From positions 51,421-115,420 of IMG/VR virus record IMGVR_UViG_3300017917_002116: DNA of 64,000 nt. One strand, given 5' to 3'. This stretch comes from a virus. The notes below the pieces were generated by a model. The model had not been told where the DNA came from. It worked only from the letters and a program-made list of their open reading frames with translations, and ran no database searches. The position numbers and the translations under genes are program-made. How positions within the stretch are numbered: the stretch's first letter is position 1; each line of letters begins with the position of its first letter. Below are positions 23,918-33,369 of the stretch, piece after piece.

Positions 23918-26350
23918 ATGCCTACATTAGTTTCACCAGGTGTAGCAGTCAGCGTTAAAGACGAAAGCATGTACGGCCCAGCCGGCAATGGTACAGTTCC
24001 GCTATTAATTCTGGCAACACAATCTAACAAGGCTAACGTCAGTGGCAGTGGTTACGCAGAAGGAACCATGCCAGTGAATGCCAATAAGCCATATCTACTA
24101 ACAAGTCAGAGGGAATTAGTAGAATTATTTGGTAAACCATACTTTAAAGTTATTGATGGCACACCAGTACATGGTGCTGAAGTCAACGAATATGGTCTAA
24201 TGGCTGCTTACAGTTATCTAGGCCTTGCCAATCGTGCCTACGTACTACGTGCAGATATTGACCTAGCACAACTAGAACCAAGAGACGTTGAACCCAAAGG
24301 TGATCCAGTAAATGGAACATACTGGCTAGATCTTACCAGCGCCACAGATGCTACAGGCACAGCTTGGGGTATATTTGAATCAAGAGGCGCAGGCAGAAAT
24401 TGGGCAGCTAAAACTCCATTGGTAATTACAGAATTAACTGACACGGCTGGTAACCTAGGCTTCGCTCCTGCTACAAGTCTTGGCACTGATGGTGACTATG
24501 CTGTAGTTGCCACTTCAGTTGTGAGCAATTATCTATACTATAAAAAAGTATCAGGCCTATGGAAAGCAGTAACTAATGCGTCCCTAAGCACCACTGTGCA
24601 TGTGGCTCCTCACTATCAGATTCCTACAGCCGTGGCAGCAGGTGAAGTCTGGGTCAAGACAACTAACCCAAATAATGGTCTACGTGTTCTTGTCAAGAGA
24701 TACTATGCAAGTAGTAGACAATGGGTAACTTTAGCTTGCCCAAGCTATGTTGATGATGCCGCAGCCACAACAGCTTTTGGTACTGCTCTAACAACAGGCA
24801 AGATCTATGCTAAAGTAACTCCTGGTTATGGTAACGTGACATTGAGATTATACACAGGCACACCAACTAATGGTAGCTGGGGTCCTTTATATGAAGAACC
24901 TAGCGTAAGTGCACCCAAGGGTCCTACTCCAGACGGAACACTATGGTATAATACAGATCTAATGGTAGATCTTTATATCAAGGCCAATGGTAAATGGGAA
25001 CCAGTAACATCTAATATTACTATAGATGCTAGTGCACCAACAAGTCCTGCTGTGGGCGATTTCTGGATCAACAGTGATGACCCAGAAAATTATCCTCTGG
25101 TATACGAATTTGATGGTACAGACTGGATAGCACGCGACATTACAGACCAAACTACTCCTAACGGTATTATTTTTGCAGATTTAACAATGACACCAGCAGA
25201 CACAAGCAACGCTGGCGGCGCAGATGGTATCATGGATAGTCCAGATCCTCTACTACATCCAGATGGCATGCTACTGTGGAACAGTGCAATCAGCACAGGC
25301 AACGTAAAGATCTATGGCGACGTTACACTTGGTGACGAAATCACAGTTGTAAAAGGCTGGAGCACATATAGTGGCAACATGGAAAATGGTGCTCCTTATA
25401 TGTTCCGCAAGGCACAGCGTAGAGCAGTTGTTCGTGCAATGCAAGCGGCAGTAAACAGCAACACACAAATTCGTGAAGAAATGACACAATTTACATTGAT
25501 TGCTGCTCCTGCTTATCCTGAACTATTAGATGAAATGTTAGCACTGAACGTAGATCGTAAAGAAACAGCGTTCATTATTGTTGACACACCTTTCAGACTA
25601 CGTCCACAGAGCCAAGAGCTATTAAATTGGATGAGTGGAAACAAGGCTGTAACCAATGGTGAAGATGGTATTACAACACCAACTCCTCAGGCAGCTTGCT
25701 ACTATCCAAGTGCATACACTAGTGATCTAGATGGCAACGATGTCGTTGTTCCACCAAGTCATATTGTATTGCGTACATATGCATACAATGACCAAGTGGC
25801 TTATCCTTGGTTTGCACCAGCAGGCCTAACACGCGGTATTGTTACAAACGCCAGCAACGTTGGTTACATCAACAGCGAAGGCGAATTTATACCAGTTGCA
25901 TTGACCAATGGTCAGCGTGACGTTCTATACGGTGACGGTAAGAGAATGGGTATCAACCCAATCACACGTTTCCCAGGACAGGGTCTATTCGTATTCGGTC
26001 AGCGTACAATGCAGAGCTATGCTAGTGCACTTGATCGTGTTAACGTCGGTCGTCTATTGGCTTACCTACGTGAGCGTTTTGATCCTCTTGCTCGTCCGTT
26101 CATATTTGAACCTAACGACAAGATCACAAGAGCAAATGCTAAACAGGTATTTGATAGCTTCCTAGCAGATATGATTGCCAAGAGAGCGATCTATGATTTT
26201 ATTGTTGTTTGCGACGAGACAAATAATACTCCTGCTCGAATTGACAGGAACGAATTGTGGATTGATGTTGCTATTGAACCAGTTAAGGCTGTTGAATTTA
26301 TCTACATCCCAATCCGTGTTGTCAACACCGGCGCTTTGTCAGCAAGATAA
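23918..26350 (+). CDS. 18: Contractile tail sheath protein, T4 gp18-like
   Basis: The 810-aa product has the sheath start (MPTLVSPGVAVSVKDESMYG) and the sheath-core segments LMAAYSYLGLANRAYVLRAD, PWFAPAGLTRGIV and FVFGQRTMQSYASALDRVNV. These lead to the terminal RERFDPLARPFIFEPND and the strand-exchange C-terminus (YDFIVVCDETNNTPARIDRN). It is longer than T4 gp18 (659 aa); the extra mass is in the central part (about 100-440), with repeated GxxWxxxT(D)S and PxDGTLWYNTDL-like motifs, probably surface domains. Followed at once by the tube gene, as in T4. Confidence 0.95.
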   Translation: MPTLVSPGVAVSVKDESMYGPAGNGTVPLLILATQSNKANVSGSGYAEGTMPVNANKPYLLTSQRELVELFGKPYFKVIDGTPVHGAEVNEYGLMAAYSYLGLANRAYVLRADIDLAQLEPRDVEPKGDPVNGTYWLDLTSATDATGTAWGIFESRGAGRNWAAKTPLVITELTDTAGNLGFAPATSLGTDGDYAVVATSVVSNYLYYKKVSGLWKAVTNASLSTTVHVAPHYQIPTAVAAGEVWVKTTNPNNGLRVLVKRYYASSRQWVTLACPSYVDDAAATTAFGTALTTGKIYAKVTPGYGNVTLRLYTGTPTNGSWGPLYEEPSVSAPKGPTPDGTLWYNTDLMVDLYIKANGKWEPVTSNITIDASAPTSPAVGDFWINSDDPENYPLVYEFDGTDWIARDITDQTTPNGIIFADLTMTPADTSNAGGADGIMDSPDPLLHPDGMLLWNSAISTGNVKIYGDVTLGDEITVVKGWSTYSGNMENGAPYMFRKAQRRAVVRAMQAAVNSNTQIREEMTQFTLIAAPAYPELLDEMLALNVDRKETAFIIVDTPFRLRPQSQELLNWMSGNKAVTNGEDGITTPTPQAACYYPSAYTSDLDGNDVVVPPSHIVLRTYAYNDQVAYPWFAPAGLTRGIVTNASNVGYINSEGEFIPVALTNGQRDVLYGDGKRMGINPITRFPGQGLFVFGQRTMQSYASALDRVNVGRLLAYLRERFDPLARPFIFEPNDKITRANAKQVFDSFLADMIAKRAIYDFIVVCDETNNTPARIDRNELWIDVAIEPVKAVEFIYIPIRVVNTGALSAR

Positions 26351-26353
26351 ATA
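26346..26353 (+). promoter_or_regulatory. Late promoter box GATAAATA
   Basis: The box overlaps the sheath stop codon and lies 22 nt before the tail-tube ATG (AAAGGAG between them), so the tube can be made from its own transcript as well. Confidence 0.65.
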
Positions 26354-26375
26354 AAATAGCCAAAGGAGAAGATAC

Positions 26376-26987
26376 ATGGCAGATTTAACACAATACGGAG
26401 TCCCAACAACAACATCTAACGTTATCATGATGCCAAAACTCCAGTACAGATTCAGAGTGAACATGTACGGTTTTGGCAAGGATAATGGTAGTACGCTGGA
26501 CTTCACACAGAACGTAGTTAGCGTAACACGCCCAAGTCTAACTCATGATGAAGTAACCTTAGATGCATATAACAGTCGTGCATATTTGGCTGCTAAACAT
26601 ACATGGGAACCTATAACACTTACAATTCGTGATGATATGAACAACGCTGCAAGCAAGCACGTTGCAAGCCAATTGCAGAAACAATTGAATCATGGTTTGC
26701 AAAGCGCACCTGCCGCTGGTAAGGATTATAAGTTTGGTCTTGTTATCGAGCAGTTAGACGGTAGCCAACCAGGTCTTGTAGTTGAAACATGGAGCTTGAA
26801 TGGTTGCTTCATTCAGAACGTTAACTATGGTGAAAACAACTACGCTACTAGCGATGTAATGTTGATTACACTACAGATTCGTTATGATGGTGCAGATATC
26901 CATAGTGAGCCTCAGGCTGCTGCTACAGAGCCTGGCAAGTTAACAAGCGGATTACTAGGCAATTCAGCTATTAATCCTGCTGTTTAA
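26376..26987 (+). CDS. 19: Tail tube protein, T4 gp19-like
   Basis: The 203-aa product has the tube signatures LQYRFRVNMYGFG, VVSVTRPSLTHDEVTLDAYN, KHTWEPITLTIRDDMNN and the closing YATSDVMLITLQIRYDGADI. The subunit stacks as hexamers inside the sheath. Position right after gp18 with a good AGGAG site supports the call. It is slightly longer than T4 gp19 (163 aa). Confidence 0.93.
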   Translation: MADLTQYGVPTTTSNVIMMPKLQYRFRVNMYGFGKDNGSTLDFTQNVVSVTRPSLTHDEVTLDAYNSRAYLAAKHTWEPITLTIRDDMNNAASKHVASQLQKQLNHGLQSAPAAGKDYKFGLVIEQLDGSQPGLVVETWSLNGCFIQNVNYGENNYATSDVMLITLQIRYDGADIHSEPQAAATEPGKLTSGLLGNSAINPAV

Positions 26988-26998
26988 GGAGCGCACTA

Positions 26999-27766
26999 AT
27001 GGCGGCACTTACTGACGCTATGAAGTGGTACGGTTTAGGCGCGGACATGGCTCCGCGCCTTAAGTATCATTTTAACATCGAAATCTATAGTTCACAGGCA
27101 CAAGAGTATGCGAGAGATGTCTACAACTGTGTAAGGACAGTAGAACTTCCCAAGTACAGCATAGACACACAGGTGGTAAATGCCTGGAACGTACAACAGC
27201 TAATCCCCACAAAAGTGGTCTTCGAACCATTGAGTATATCATTTAATGACACTCACGATAATAGATTCCAAAAATTTATCAAGGCATATCTTGCCGCAGC
27301 CACAGATAGTTTCCAACCGATTACTAGTGGCTACAGAACCGGTTTTGATACGTTTGGTCTTAAAATGCAAGATACTACCTATGACGTCATTATTGAAAAA
27401 ATAGTCATAAGACGCTTCTATGGTGCAGATGCAGACAGACAAAATTTTGGCGATGAAAGTATCGTAACACTGTACAGACCAAAAATAATTGATGTACAAC
27501 ACGACACATTAGACTACAGTGCAAGCGAAGCAATAACCTGGCAGATTAGTATTAGATACGAAAGTATGACCTATGAAGAAATCGGTGGGCCGCCAAAGAC
27601 CAACACAGAAACGGCACCTGAGCCTACATTATTGAATGCAGGTGAAGTTCCAGTCGAAGAATCACTAGGCCCGGGAGAGACGGTGGTTGACTTGACAAAT
27701 AGCCCACTAATTAGTGGCGGTGGCATCGGCGGCGTTACTGGTGGTGGAATAGTAGGAGGTATATAA
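26999..27766 (+). CDS. Second tail-tube-fold protein (tube paralogue or tube initiator)
   Basis: The 255-aa product shares the tube pattern with its neighbour: LKYHFNIEIYSSQA, VRTVELPKYSIDTQVVNAWN, KVVFEPLSISFNDTHDNRFQ and ITWQISIRYESMTYEEI. The C-terminal 55 residues are Pro/Glu then Gly-rich (ISGGGIGGVTGGGIVGGI). It could be a gp54- or gp48-like baseplate tube initiator, a tail terminator-side ring, or a minor tube paralogue. The 11-nt gap to gp19 and AAGGAGCG site show that it is in the same operon. Confidence 0.7.
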   Translation: MAALTDAMKWYGLGADMAPRLKYHFNIEIYSSQAQEYARDVYNCVRTVELPKYSIDTQVVNAWNVQQLIPTKVVFEPLSISFNDTHDNRFQKFIKAYLAAATDSFQPITSGYRTGFDTFGLKMQDTTYDVIIEKIVIRRFYGADADRQNFGDESIVTLYRPKIIDVQHDTLDYSASEAITWQISIRYESMTYEEIGGPPKTNTETAPEPTLLNAGEVPVEESLGPGETVVDLTNSPLISGGGIGGVTGGGIVGGI

Positions 27767-28101
27767 TGAGTTTTGAAACATCTAAATTTGATTTATTATA
27801 CGGCAAACTACTAGGCAAAGGTCTAACCCCATCGCTGTCAAAGCAGCTGGCCTCCACTCTATATCGATTAAGTCAGAATATAGATGTTAGCATAGATGAT
27901 ATAGTACGCAATGTTACTACCAATGGTATACGATTTGACAATGTGATATATGCGTCACTGAATCGTTATAGATCCAACAGCAGCCAAGTAGGCTATCTAG
28001 ATATTAATAATATTCCGCTAGGCATATCGCAACAAATACCAACTATTGCTGAATCTAGTTACATTGCACCAGGCTATGTTAAAAAGGGTTATGTAGAATA
28101 A
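27766..28101 (+). CDS. Unknown late protein
   Basis: The 111-aa product (MSFETSKFDLLYGKLLGKGL...) has a helical first half and a Ser/Asn/Ile-rich second half ending VKKGYVE. It overlaps the tube-like gene by ATAATG and precedes the collagen-like fibre by 10 nt, so it belongs to the tail operon. The family is not recognised. Confidence 0.6.
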   Translation: MSFETSKFDLLYGKLLGKGLTPSLSKQLASTLYRLSQNIDVSIDDIVRNVTTNGIRFDNVIYASLNRYRSNSSQVGYLDINNIPLGISQQIPTIAESSYIAPGYVKKGYVE

Positions 28102-28111
28102 GGAACACGAT

Positions 28112-30268
28112 ATGACATTGACATTACGCAGAGACAAAGGGTCTATTCTAACATACGACGAATTAGATGATAACTTTGTTCATCTAAGTAACTATGAGAA
28201 TCTGTCTAACAAGCCCACTTCATTAGAAGGACCGGCCGGACCTAAGGGAGACACCGGCGAACCCGGACCACAGGGACCACAAGGACCCGCAGGAGCAGAT
28301 GGAGCACAAGGACCACAAGGCGAACCCGGAACAACAGATTATAACGAACTGGTTAACAAACCAACTATTCCTACAAATCTTAGTGAACTTAACAATGATG
28401 TCGGCTTCATTACAGACTGGATGCAGGCCGATTGGAATGAGACTGCCGTAGATAGTCCTGCATTTATTAATAATAAACCTACAATTCCTACAGATGTCAG
28501 TGACCTAACAGATGTTAATGGTTTATTAGGCAGCGGCAGCGGGCTGCTACCACCATACAAAGGCTTCAGAGCACATTACGGCAGAATGTGGGGAAATACA
28601 GACGATCCCAACGGCCCGATCAACAAAATTGTAATCTACAAAAATTCTGCGTCCCCTAGCTCTACTATTGACGAAAGTACCAGCAACGATACCTTTAACG
28701 TGTCAGGCTTGACTGGTAGTGATGTTGTAGCCATGGTAGTTGTGGTTGGACAAAACGTTAATCAAACTACAACTGCCGAACTAAAAACCCTTGCCGAATC
28801 TATCATCGACACGGTTATTTTGAATAATGGTGTAGAAGGTGATATTAATAGCATTGAATTGATGCACGATTATTTCTATGACAACTATTCCACATTTAGT
28901 GCAGTCGTTACAGATAGAAAAACTGATTTAGAATTCTTTAGCGTTAACAATCAATTCAATATCAATCCTACATTCGCCACCGGCGATGGCGCCAACTTTA
29001 GCAGTATCTCTTACAATATGAATAATGATACTCTAGATCTAGGCAGTTGGGGACAAGGCGCTCCAAATACACACGAAGTTGGCGATGTGCATGTAATTCC
29101 AGGCAACACCATTCAAGATGCTAACGGTAATTTCCTTTTAACACCCGACAACGATGTTACAGTAACCATCACCGGAGTCAGCGACGGGTGGATTCAAACT
29201 TATTCGGTGACAGGCAATTTGCCCCGCCCGGCAGAAGTTTGGCCTGATAACTATATCAGCGATGGCGGCGATGACGAATATGATACTGCAAACTATATTA
29301 ACACAAACTTGCAAAGTGAGATCAGCTATAACAGTGGCAATGCAGTAATAGGTAGTTCAGCCTTTGGCGGTGGCAACTATGTTGTTGCTTACAAGGATGG
29401 TATTTTTGGTATTTTTGCTGTTAACGCAGATATTGACAGTATAGGCACTAGCGGTAACAGCGGCTTTGACGGTGATGGCCAAGCAGACACAGGTAGTTTA
29501 TATGGTGCTGTTACTGAAGACAATACTATGGCAGACATTACCTTCGAAGGTACAGCGTTAAAAACCGAGAACGGCAATAGCCCATGGTATAATGGTGTTA
29601 TCAGTTTAATGCCCGGTTCATTAAACGAGCCACAGTATGCTAACTATGGTCAGTTTATTAATATCTATCCAACATGGGGTTACGATCAGCCGCACATTCA
29701 CGTCGACTCCGGCGAAGGTCCCAACGGAAAAGGCGACTTAATATTGGGTCCAGACGGATATCATATAGATGTTAATCACGATGGCAATGTTTACATAAAG
29801 ACTAATAACCAGAACAACACTTGGACTTTTGATAATAACGGCAACTTAGCGTTACCTTACGGCGGTGATATTAAAGACAGTTCGGGTAATTCAGTATTAA
29901 CCGGCGGTGATACATTGCCAAGAGCAAGTGTTATTAACATTCCCGATCCCGACGTCACATGCGGTATTATCAGGGTAAGGATTACCAACGGTGTCGTCAC
30001 AGTAGAAGAAGCCAACGGTGGATCACTAACTGTGGTATATTCGGGTCGTGTTGTATCATCGACAGGAACTCAAACTATACTTTCTACAGGTGGCTCTAGT
30101 GCAGCACCCGGTGGACAATTAACACTGGGAACCTTAGTCAATCGCGGCGATAGCTTGATTATGGATTATCTATACGACGCCAATACAAATCATGCATACA
30201 GAATAAATGCTATGGTGACATGGAGTAGTGTTCCTTACGGCGGTATCATCGTAGAACGAATAGCTTAA
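28112..30268 (+). CDS. Collagen-like fibre/adhesin protein
   Basis: The 718-aa product starts with a fibre lead ([20 protein letters not shown]). A true collagen Gly-X-Y run follows at about residues 38-72 ([20 protein letters not shown] ...), which should form a triple helix. After [19 protein letters not shown]-type fibre repeats there is an about 560-residue beta-rich region containing [20 protein letters not shown] and a final compact domain (residues about 610-718). No S74 chaperone is visible. Probably a trimeric fibre or whisker. An AAGGA site is upstream; it is transcribed with the tail tube genes. Confidence 0.8.
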   Translation: MTLTLRRDKGSILTYDELDDNFVHLSNYENLSNKPTSLEGPAGPKGDTGEPGPQGPQGPAGADGAQGPQGEPGTTDYNELVNKPTIPTNLSELNNDVGFITDWMQADWNETAVDSPAFINNKPTIPTDVSDLTDVNGLLGSGSGLLPPYKGFRAHYGRMWGNTDDPNGPINKIVIYKNSASPSSTIDESTSNDTFNVSGLTGSDVVAMVVVVGQNVNQTTTAELKTLAESIIDTVILNNGVEGDINSIELMHDYFYDNYSTFSAVVTDRKTDLEFFSVNNQFNINPTFATGDGANFSSISYNMNNDTLDLGSWGQGAPNTHEVGDVHVIPGNTIQDANGNFLLTPDNDVTVTITGVSDGWIQTYSVTGNLPRPAEVWPDNYISDGGDDEYDTANYINTNLQSEISYNSGNAVIGSSAFGGGNYVVAYKDGIFGIFAVNADIDSIGTSGNSGFDGDGQADTGSLYGAVTEDNTMADITFEGTALKTENGNSPWYNGVISLMPGSLNEPQYANYGQFINIYPTWGYDQPHIHVDSGEGPNGKGDLILGPDGYHIDVNHDGNVYIKTNNQNNTWTFDNNGNLALPYGGDIKDSSGNSVLTGGDTLPRASVINIPDPDVTCGIIRVRITNGVVTVEEANGGSLTVVYSGRVVSSTGTQTILSTGGSSAAPGGQLTLGTLVNRGDSLIMDYLYDANTNHAYRINAMVTWSSVPYGGIIVERIA

Positions 30269-30276
30269 TCACTAGA

Positions 30277-30744
30277 ATGGCTAACAATTATAATCAAGGA
30301 TTTTTCACACCCAGCAACCCAGAACGATATATTGGCAGCAACAGTCCAAAATATCGTAGTGGTTGGGAACTTACTGTAATGCGGTTTTGTGATAATCATC
30401 CCAGTATTATAGCCTGGGCCAGTGAAAGTTTACGCATACCTTATCGTAATCCATTTACTGGCAAAGACACTCATTACTATCCTGATTTTCTGATAACATA
30501 TCAGGATAAAGAAGGCAATAAAATAAGCGAAGTTATTGAAGTCAAGCCACGCAACCAAGCATTATTAGAGCAAGCGAGAACCCAACAAGAAAAGGCAGCA
30601 GTAGTTCTTAACATGGCTAAATGGGAAGCATGTAGGATATGGTGCCAGAAACATGGTATGCGTTTTAGAATACTCACTGAAGAAGATATATACAATAACT
30701 GGCAACCAAGAAGCAAGCCCAAACAAAAGCGAGTTAAAAGATGA
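30277..30744 (+). CDS. 4: Head completion protein, T4 gp4-like (nuclease fold)
   Basis: The 155-aa product matches the gp4/gp50 family: NPERYIGSNSPKYRSGWELTVM at the start, then WASESLRIPYRNPFTGKDTHYYPDFLITY and VIEVKPRNQ. Pro69-Asp70 and Glu88-x-Lys90 give the PD-(D/E)XK arrangement of TnsA-like endonuclease folds. In T4, gp4 acts after packaging to complete the head before tail joining. It overlaps the gp16-like gene by 4 nt, a typical late packaging cluster. Confidence 0.9.
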   Translation: MANNYNQGFFTPSNPERYIGSNSPKYRSGWELTVMRFCDNHPSIIAWASESLRIPYRNPFTGKDTHYYPDFLITYQDKEGNKISEVIEVKPRNQALLEQARTQQEKAAVVLNMAKWEACRIWCQKHGMRFRILTEEDIYNNWQPRSKPKQKRVKR

Positions 30745-31250
30745 CAAAAAAGCTGGAAGAATTCTTCAACGTTGAACCTTTAGATAGAAGCGAAAGTGAA
30801 TCAGAAGAGCAAACAGTGCTACCCACAGCAGAGGTGGTGCCATTGCCCACAGTGGTAGACCATGAGGAACTCAGCATGCAATTGGACATTGCCAATAGAA
30901 TAGACAAGGCATTACCGCAAGTTAGAGGTCTGGAAACAGAAGATAAAGACCTAGATAGTTATGCAGATCAGGCCATGGACAGTTATCAAAAGCTCATGGA
31001 CCTAGGTTTTAATGTAGATGATCGCAATGCTGGTAAAATATTTGAAGTTGCTAGTACTATGATGAATAATGCTATTTCTGCTAAAACTGCCAAGTTAGAA
31101 AAGAAGCTCAAAATGGTTGAATTGCAGCTAAAGGCTGCTAGATTAGCACAGACACAAAAGCCTGAAGAGGAAACAAAGCCCAATCAGGAACTCAATACCG
31201 ATCGTAATGCTATTTTAAATCTAATCAACCAAAATCTTAAGAAACACTAA
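30741..31250 (+). CDS. 16: Small terminase subunit, T4 gp16-like
   Basis: The 169-aa product has an acidic N-terminus followed by a helical core DLDSYADQAMDSYQKLMDLG and RNAGKIFEVASTMMNNAISA, then a coiled-coil segment (KLEKKLKMVELQLKAARLAQ). This is the layout of T4-type gp16, which forms a ring and regulates the gp17 motor. The assignment is supported by position between gp4 and gp17. Start overlaps gp4 by ATGA. Confidence 0.7.
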   Translation: MTKKLEEFFNVEPLDRSESESEEQTVLPTAEVVPLPTVVDHEELSMQLDIANRIDKALPQVRGLETEDKDLDSYADQAMDSYQKLMDLGFNVDDRNAGKIFEVASTMMNNAISAKTAKLEKKLKMVELQLKAARLAQTQKPEEETKPNQELNTDRNAILNLINQNLKKH

Positions 31251-31291
31251 AGTACGGTGATAGTATGCTGTTTTTTTAATAAACAGTATAA

Positions 31292-31693
31292 ATGAAGCTT
31301 CACGAAATAATCACCGAAGATAGGAATTATACTAAAACGCATGGGCGCATGGATAAGAGCTACTCCCAGGTTCTGCCCAGCACGCACCTTGTGGCTGGTA
31401 CGGCAGATAGATTCTACGATCTATATAGAATAAGCATGAGAACTGCCATGGCAGATGGTAAGAATATGCCCAAATTCGAACCAGAAAGCTGGGTTGGTAG
31501 AAATAACACCATGCACCCTTATACCAAAGAAGAAGCAGACATGCTCAAACATGCCTATGCTGCCACAGGGGTACAATGGACAGATGAACTGCATCCAAAT
31601 AGTGAAAACCGTAGTTTAGAACCCGATGACACCTATACAGTTAGTCCCGTGGCCTCCGGATGGAAAAAGAAACGACGCAGGAGTGATAAATAA
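31292..31693 (+). CDS. Unknown protein in the packaging cluster
   Basis: The 133-aa basic product (MKLHEIITEDRNYTKTHGRM...) ends in a cluster of Lys and Arg (KKKRRRSDK). It looks hydrophilic with no recognised motif. The upstream 42 nt hold a weak T-rich hairpin (31268-31286) and no clear Shine-Dalgarno site. A late box for the next gene overlaps its stop codon. The family is not recognised. Confidence 0.6.
   Translation: MKLHEIITEDRNYTKTHGRMDKSYSQVLPSTHLVAGTADRFYDLYRISMRTAMADGKNMPKFEPESWVGRNNTMHPYTKEEADMLKHAYAATGVQWTDELHPNSENRSLEPDDTYTVSPVASGWKKKRRRSDK
31685..31692 (+). promoter_or_regulatory. Late promoter box GATAAATA
   Basis: The box overlaps the stop of the upstream gene and lies 19 nt before the ATG at 31712, with GGAG at 31701-31704. 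Confidence 0.65.
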
Positions 31694-31711
31694 TGTATCC
31701 GGAGATATTAG

Positions 31712-32353
31712 ATGTCAACCCTATTAGAATATATAAATTCAGTAAAGACACAACATAAGTATCGCATCAAGTTGGCCTGCGGCTGTGATGATGCGATCAT
31801 GGACAAAATCGAAAAGCATCTGGAAAAGTATGATGCAGAAGAAATCAGTAATCCACAAAAACTTATTCTTCAAAGACGTCCATTAGACTTCCCCAACTTA
31901 GACATGGCTGAAGTTCATATTGTTGATTTTACTGCCAACCTTCCTGTAAGCCAGGATATGCTCAGAGCAGAACTATCTAAAATATTGAGAGTCCCAGAAG
32001 GCATGATCGTTGTAAGAAACGCATTAGAGCCTAGAGAACAAGAAGCTGAACATGACGAAGAAGCAGAAAAGTTCATGAAGGACCCCAAGAAATTAGAAGC
32101 TAAATTAGGCACAGATTATAGCAAGGATGAAGGTTCTGAAGTAACAGCAGAAGAAACATTCGGCAACAAGTACAATACTAATCTGCTAAAAGAATTGAAA
32201 AAATTAGCAGATGATCGTAAGAAAAAACTGGAGACACCTAAAGTAACAGATCCTGATATTCCTGCTAGTGAACCAGAGATCGGCGACAGTCCACGCACCA
32301 ACACAAAGAGTACAGTTCGTGCATTTACATCTCCAACAGGTAAAGGAAAATAA
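31712..32353 (+). CDS. Unknown late protein between gp16 and gp17
   Basis: The 213-aa product has an N-terminal alpha/beta domain of about 110 residues (YRIKLACGCDDAIMDKIEKH ... MAEVHIVDFTANLPVSQDML), plausibly a ferredoxin-like fold. A very charged, probably disordered tail with DPKKLEAKLGTDYSKDEGSE and a Pro/Thr/Ser end follows. It has its own late promoter. The next gene starts 2 nt after its stop. I do not recognise a named family. Confidence 0.65.
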   Translation: MSTLLEYINSVKTQHKYRIKLACGCDDAIMDKIEKHLEKYDAEEISNPQKLILQRRPLDFPNLDMAEVHIVDFTANLPVSQDMLRAELSKILRVPEGMIVVRNALEPREQEAEHDEEAEKFMKDPKKLEAKLGTDYSKDEGSEVTAEETFGNKYNTNLLKELKKLADDRKKKLETPKVTDPDIPASEPEIGDSPRTNTKSTVRAFTSPTGKGK

Positions 32354-32355
32354 TC

Positions 32356-33369
32356 ATGGATCTAGTAAAACTATTAGCCAAGCTACAAACTATTGGCGTC
32401 ACCGAAGAAAAGAAGCCAGATGCTGACGGTGACGGTGTGCCTGATTGGGCAGACAAAAAGCCTGGTGCAGATGACACCGAGGACAAAAAAGAAAAAGCCA
32501 ACGAAGATATTGAAAATGTACTTCGCAAACTACAAGCCATTCAAGAAGGCAATAACGAAGATACAGAAGTCGATGAAGCAGTTAAAGTAATGCGTAAAGA
32601 TCAGTTTACTGGTGACTTTGAAAGATATAGTAGAGACGCCACAGATCCAGATGCTCAAGCACATAGAGATCAAACTGCCGCTGCTATGAAAGATTTTAGA
32701 AAGCAGACTGGCATATCAGGCGCAAAAAAACTTGCTGGCGATTACAGAGCCAAGCAGGCAGGATTAAATATTCATTCTCGTAAAACATTTGAAGAAGAAG
32801 ATGTGGAAGAAGGCAACGAATTTGCACAAAAAGTTCAACAACTCAAAGCACAAGGCGCCAAACCTGGTACTAAGTTCAAGACCAGCGATGGTAAAGAGCA
32901 TGTACTGGAGGCGGAAGAAGCATGTGAAGATTGTGGCAAAGTTCACGAAGGTGCATGTAAAGAAGAAGATCTTAAAGAATGCGATATGAGTCCATTAAGT
33001 TCTATGGGCGGTATGGAACAGCAAGCAACTCCTGATCGCTACACATTAACAATTCAGCGCGGTGACAAGAATCTAAACGTTACCACAGATAATCCTGCAG
33101 AATTGCTACAGCTAATGAAATTGGCAGGCGTAACACAGGGTGCAGAAGTACAACAGGCACCTGCAGAAGAACAGGAAGTTGAAGAAGATTGGGGCAATAC
33201 TCCTGCACAAACCAATGAACCAGAACCACGTGGCCATGGTGACATACGTGACTGGGGACTACCTGGCACAGCAAAAGCCAAAGTACGTTATACTCCTCAA
33301 CAACAAGGCGACAATCCAATGGAAAGCAAAATGTTTGAGGAATATAAACAGTTCAAACAAGGTAAATGA
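32356..33369 (+). CDS. Acidic low-complexity protein with a calcium-type Asp loop
   Basis: The 337-aa product is very acidic and repetitive in Glu, Asp, Lys and Gln. Residues 22-37 (DADGDGVPDWADKKPG) match the Asp-rich DxDGDGxPD loop of thrombospondin type-3/dockerin-like calcium sites. A Cys cluster (EACEDCGKVHEGACKEEDLKEC, about 192-213) could bind a metal. Its location, overlapping the large terminase start by ATGA, suggests a late role, perhaps inside the capsid or as a scaffold-type factor; this is inference. The family is not recognised. Confidence 0.6.
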   Translation: MDLVKLLAKLQTIGVTEEKKPDADGDGVPDWADKKPGADDTEDKKEKANEDIENVLRKLQAIQEGNNEDTEVDEAVKVMRKDQFTGDFERYSRDATDPDAQAHRDQTAAAMKDFRKQTGISGAKKLAGDYRAKQAGLNIHSRKTFEEEDVEEGNEFAQKVQQLKAQGAKPGTKFKTSDGKEHVLEAEEACEDCGKVHEGACKEEDLKECDMSPLSSMGGMEQQATPDRYTLTIQRGDKNLNVTTDNPAELLQLMKLAGVTQGAEVQQAPAEEQEVEEDWGNTPAQTNEPEPRGHGDIRDWGLPGTAKAKVRYTPQQQGDNPMESKMFEEYKQFKQGK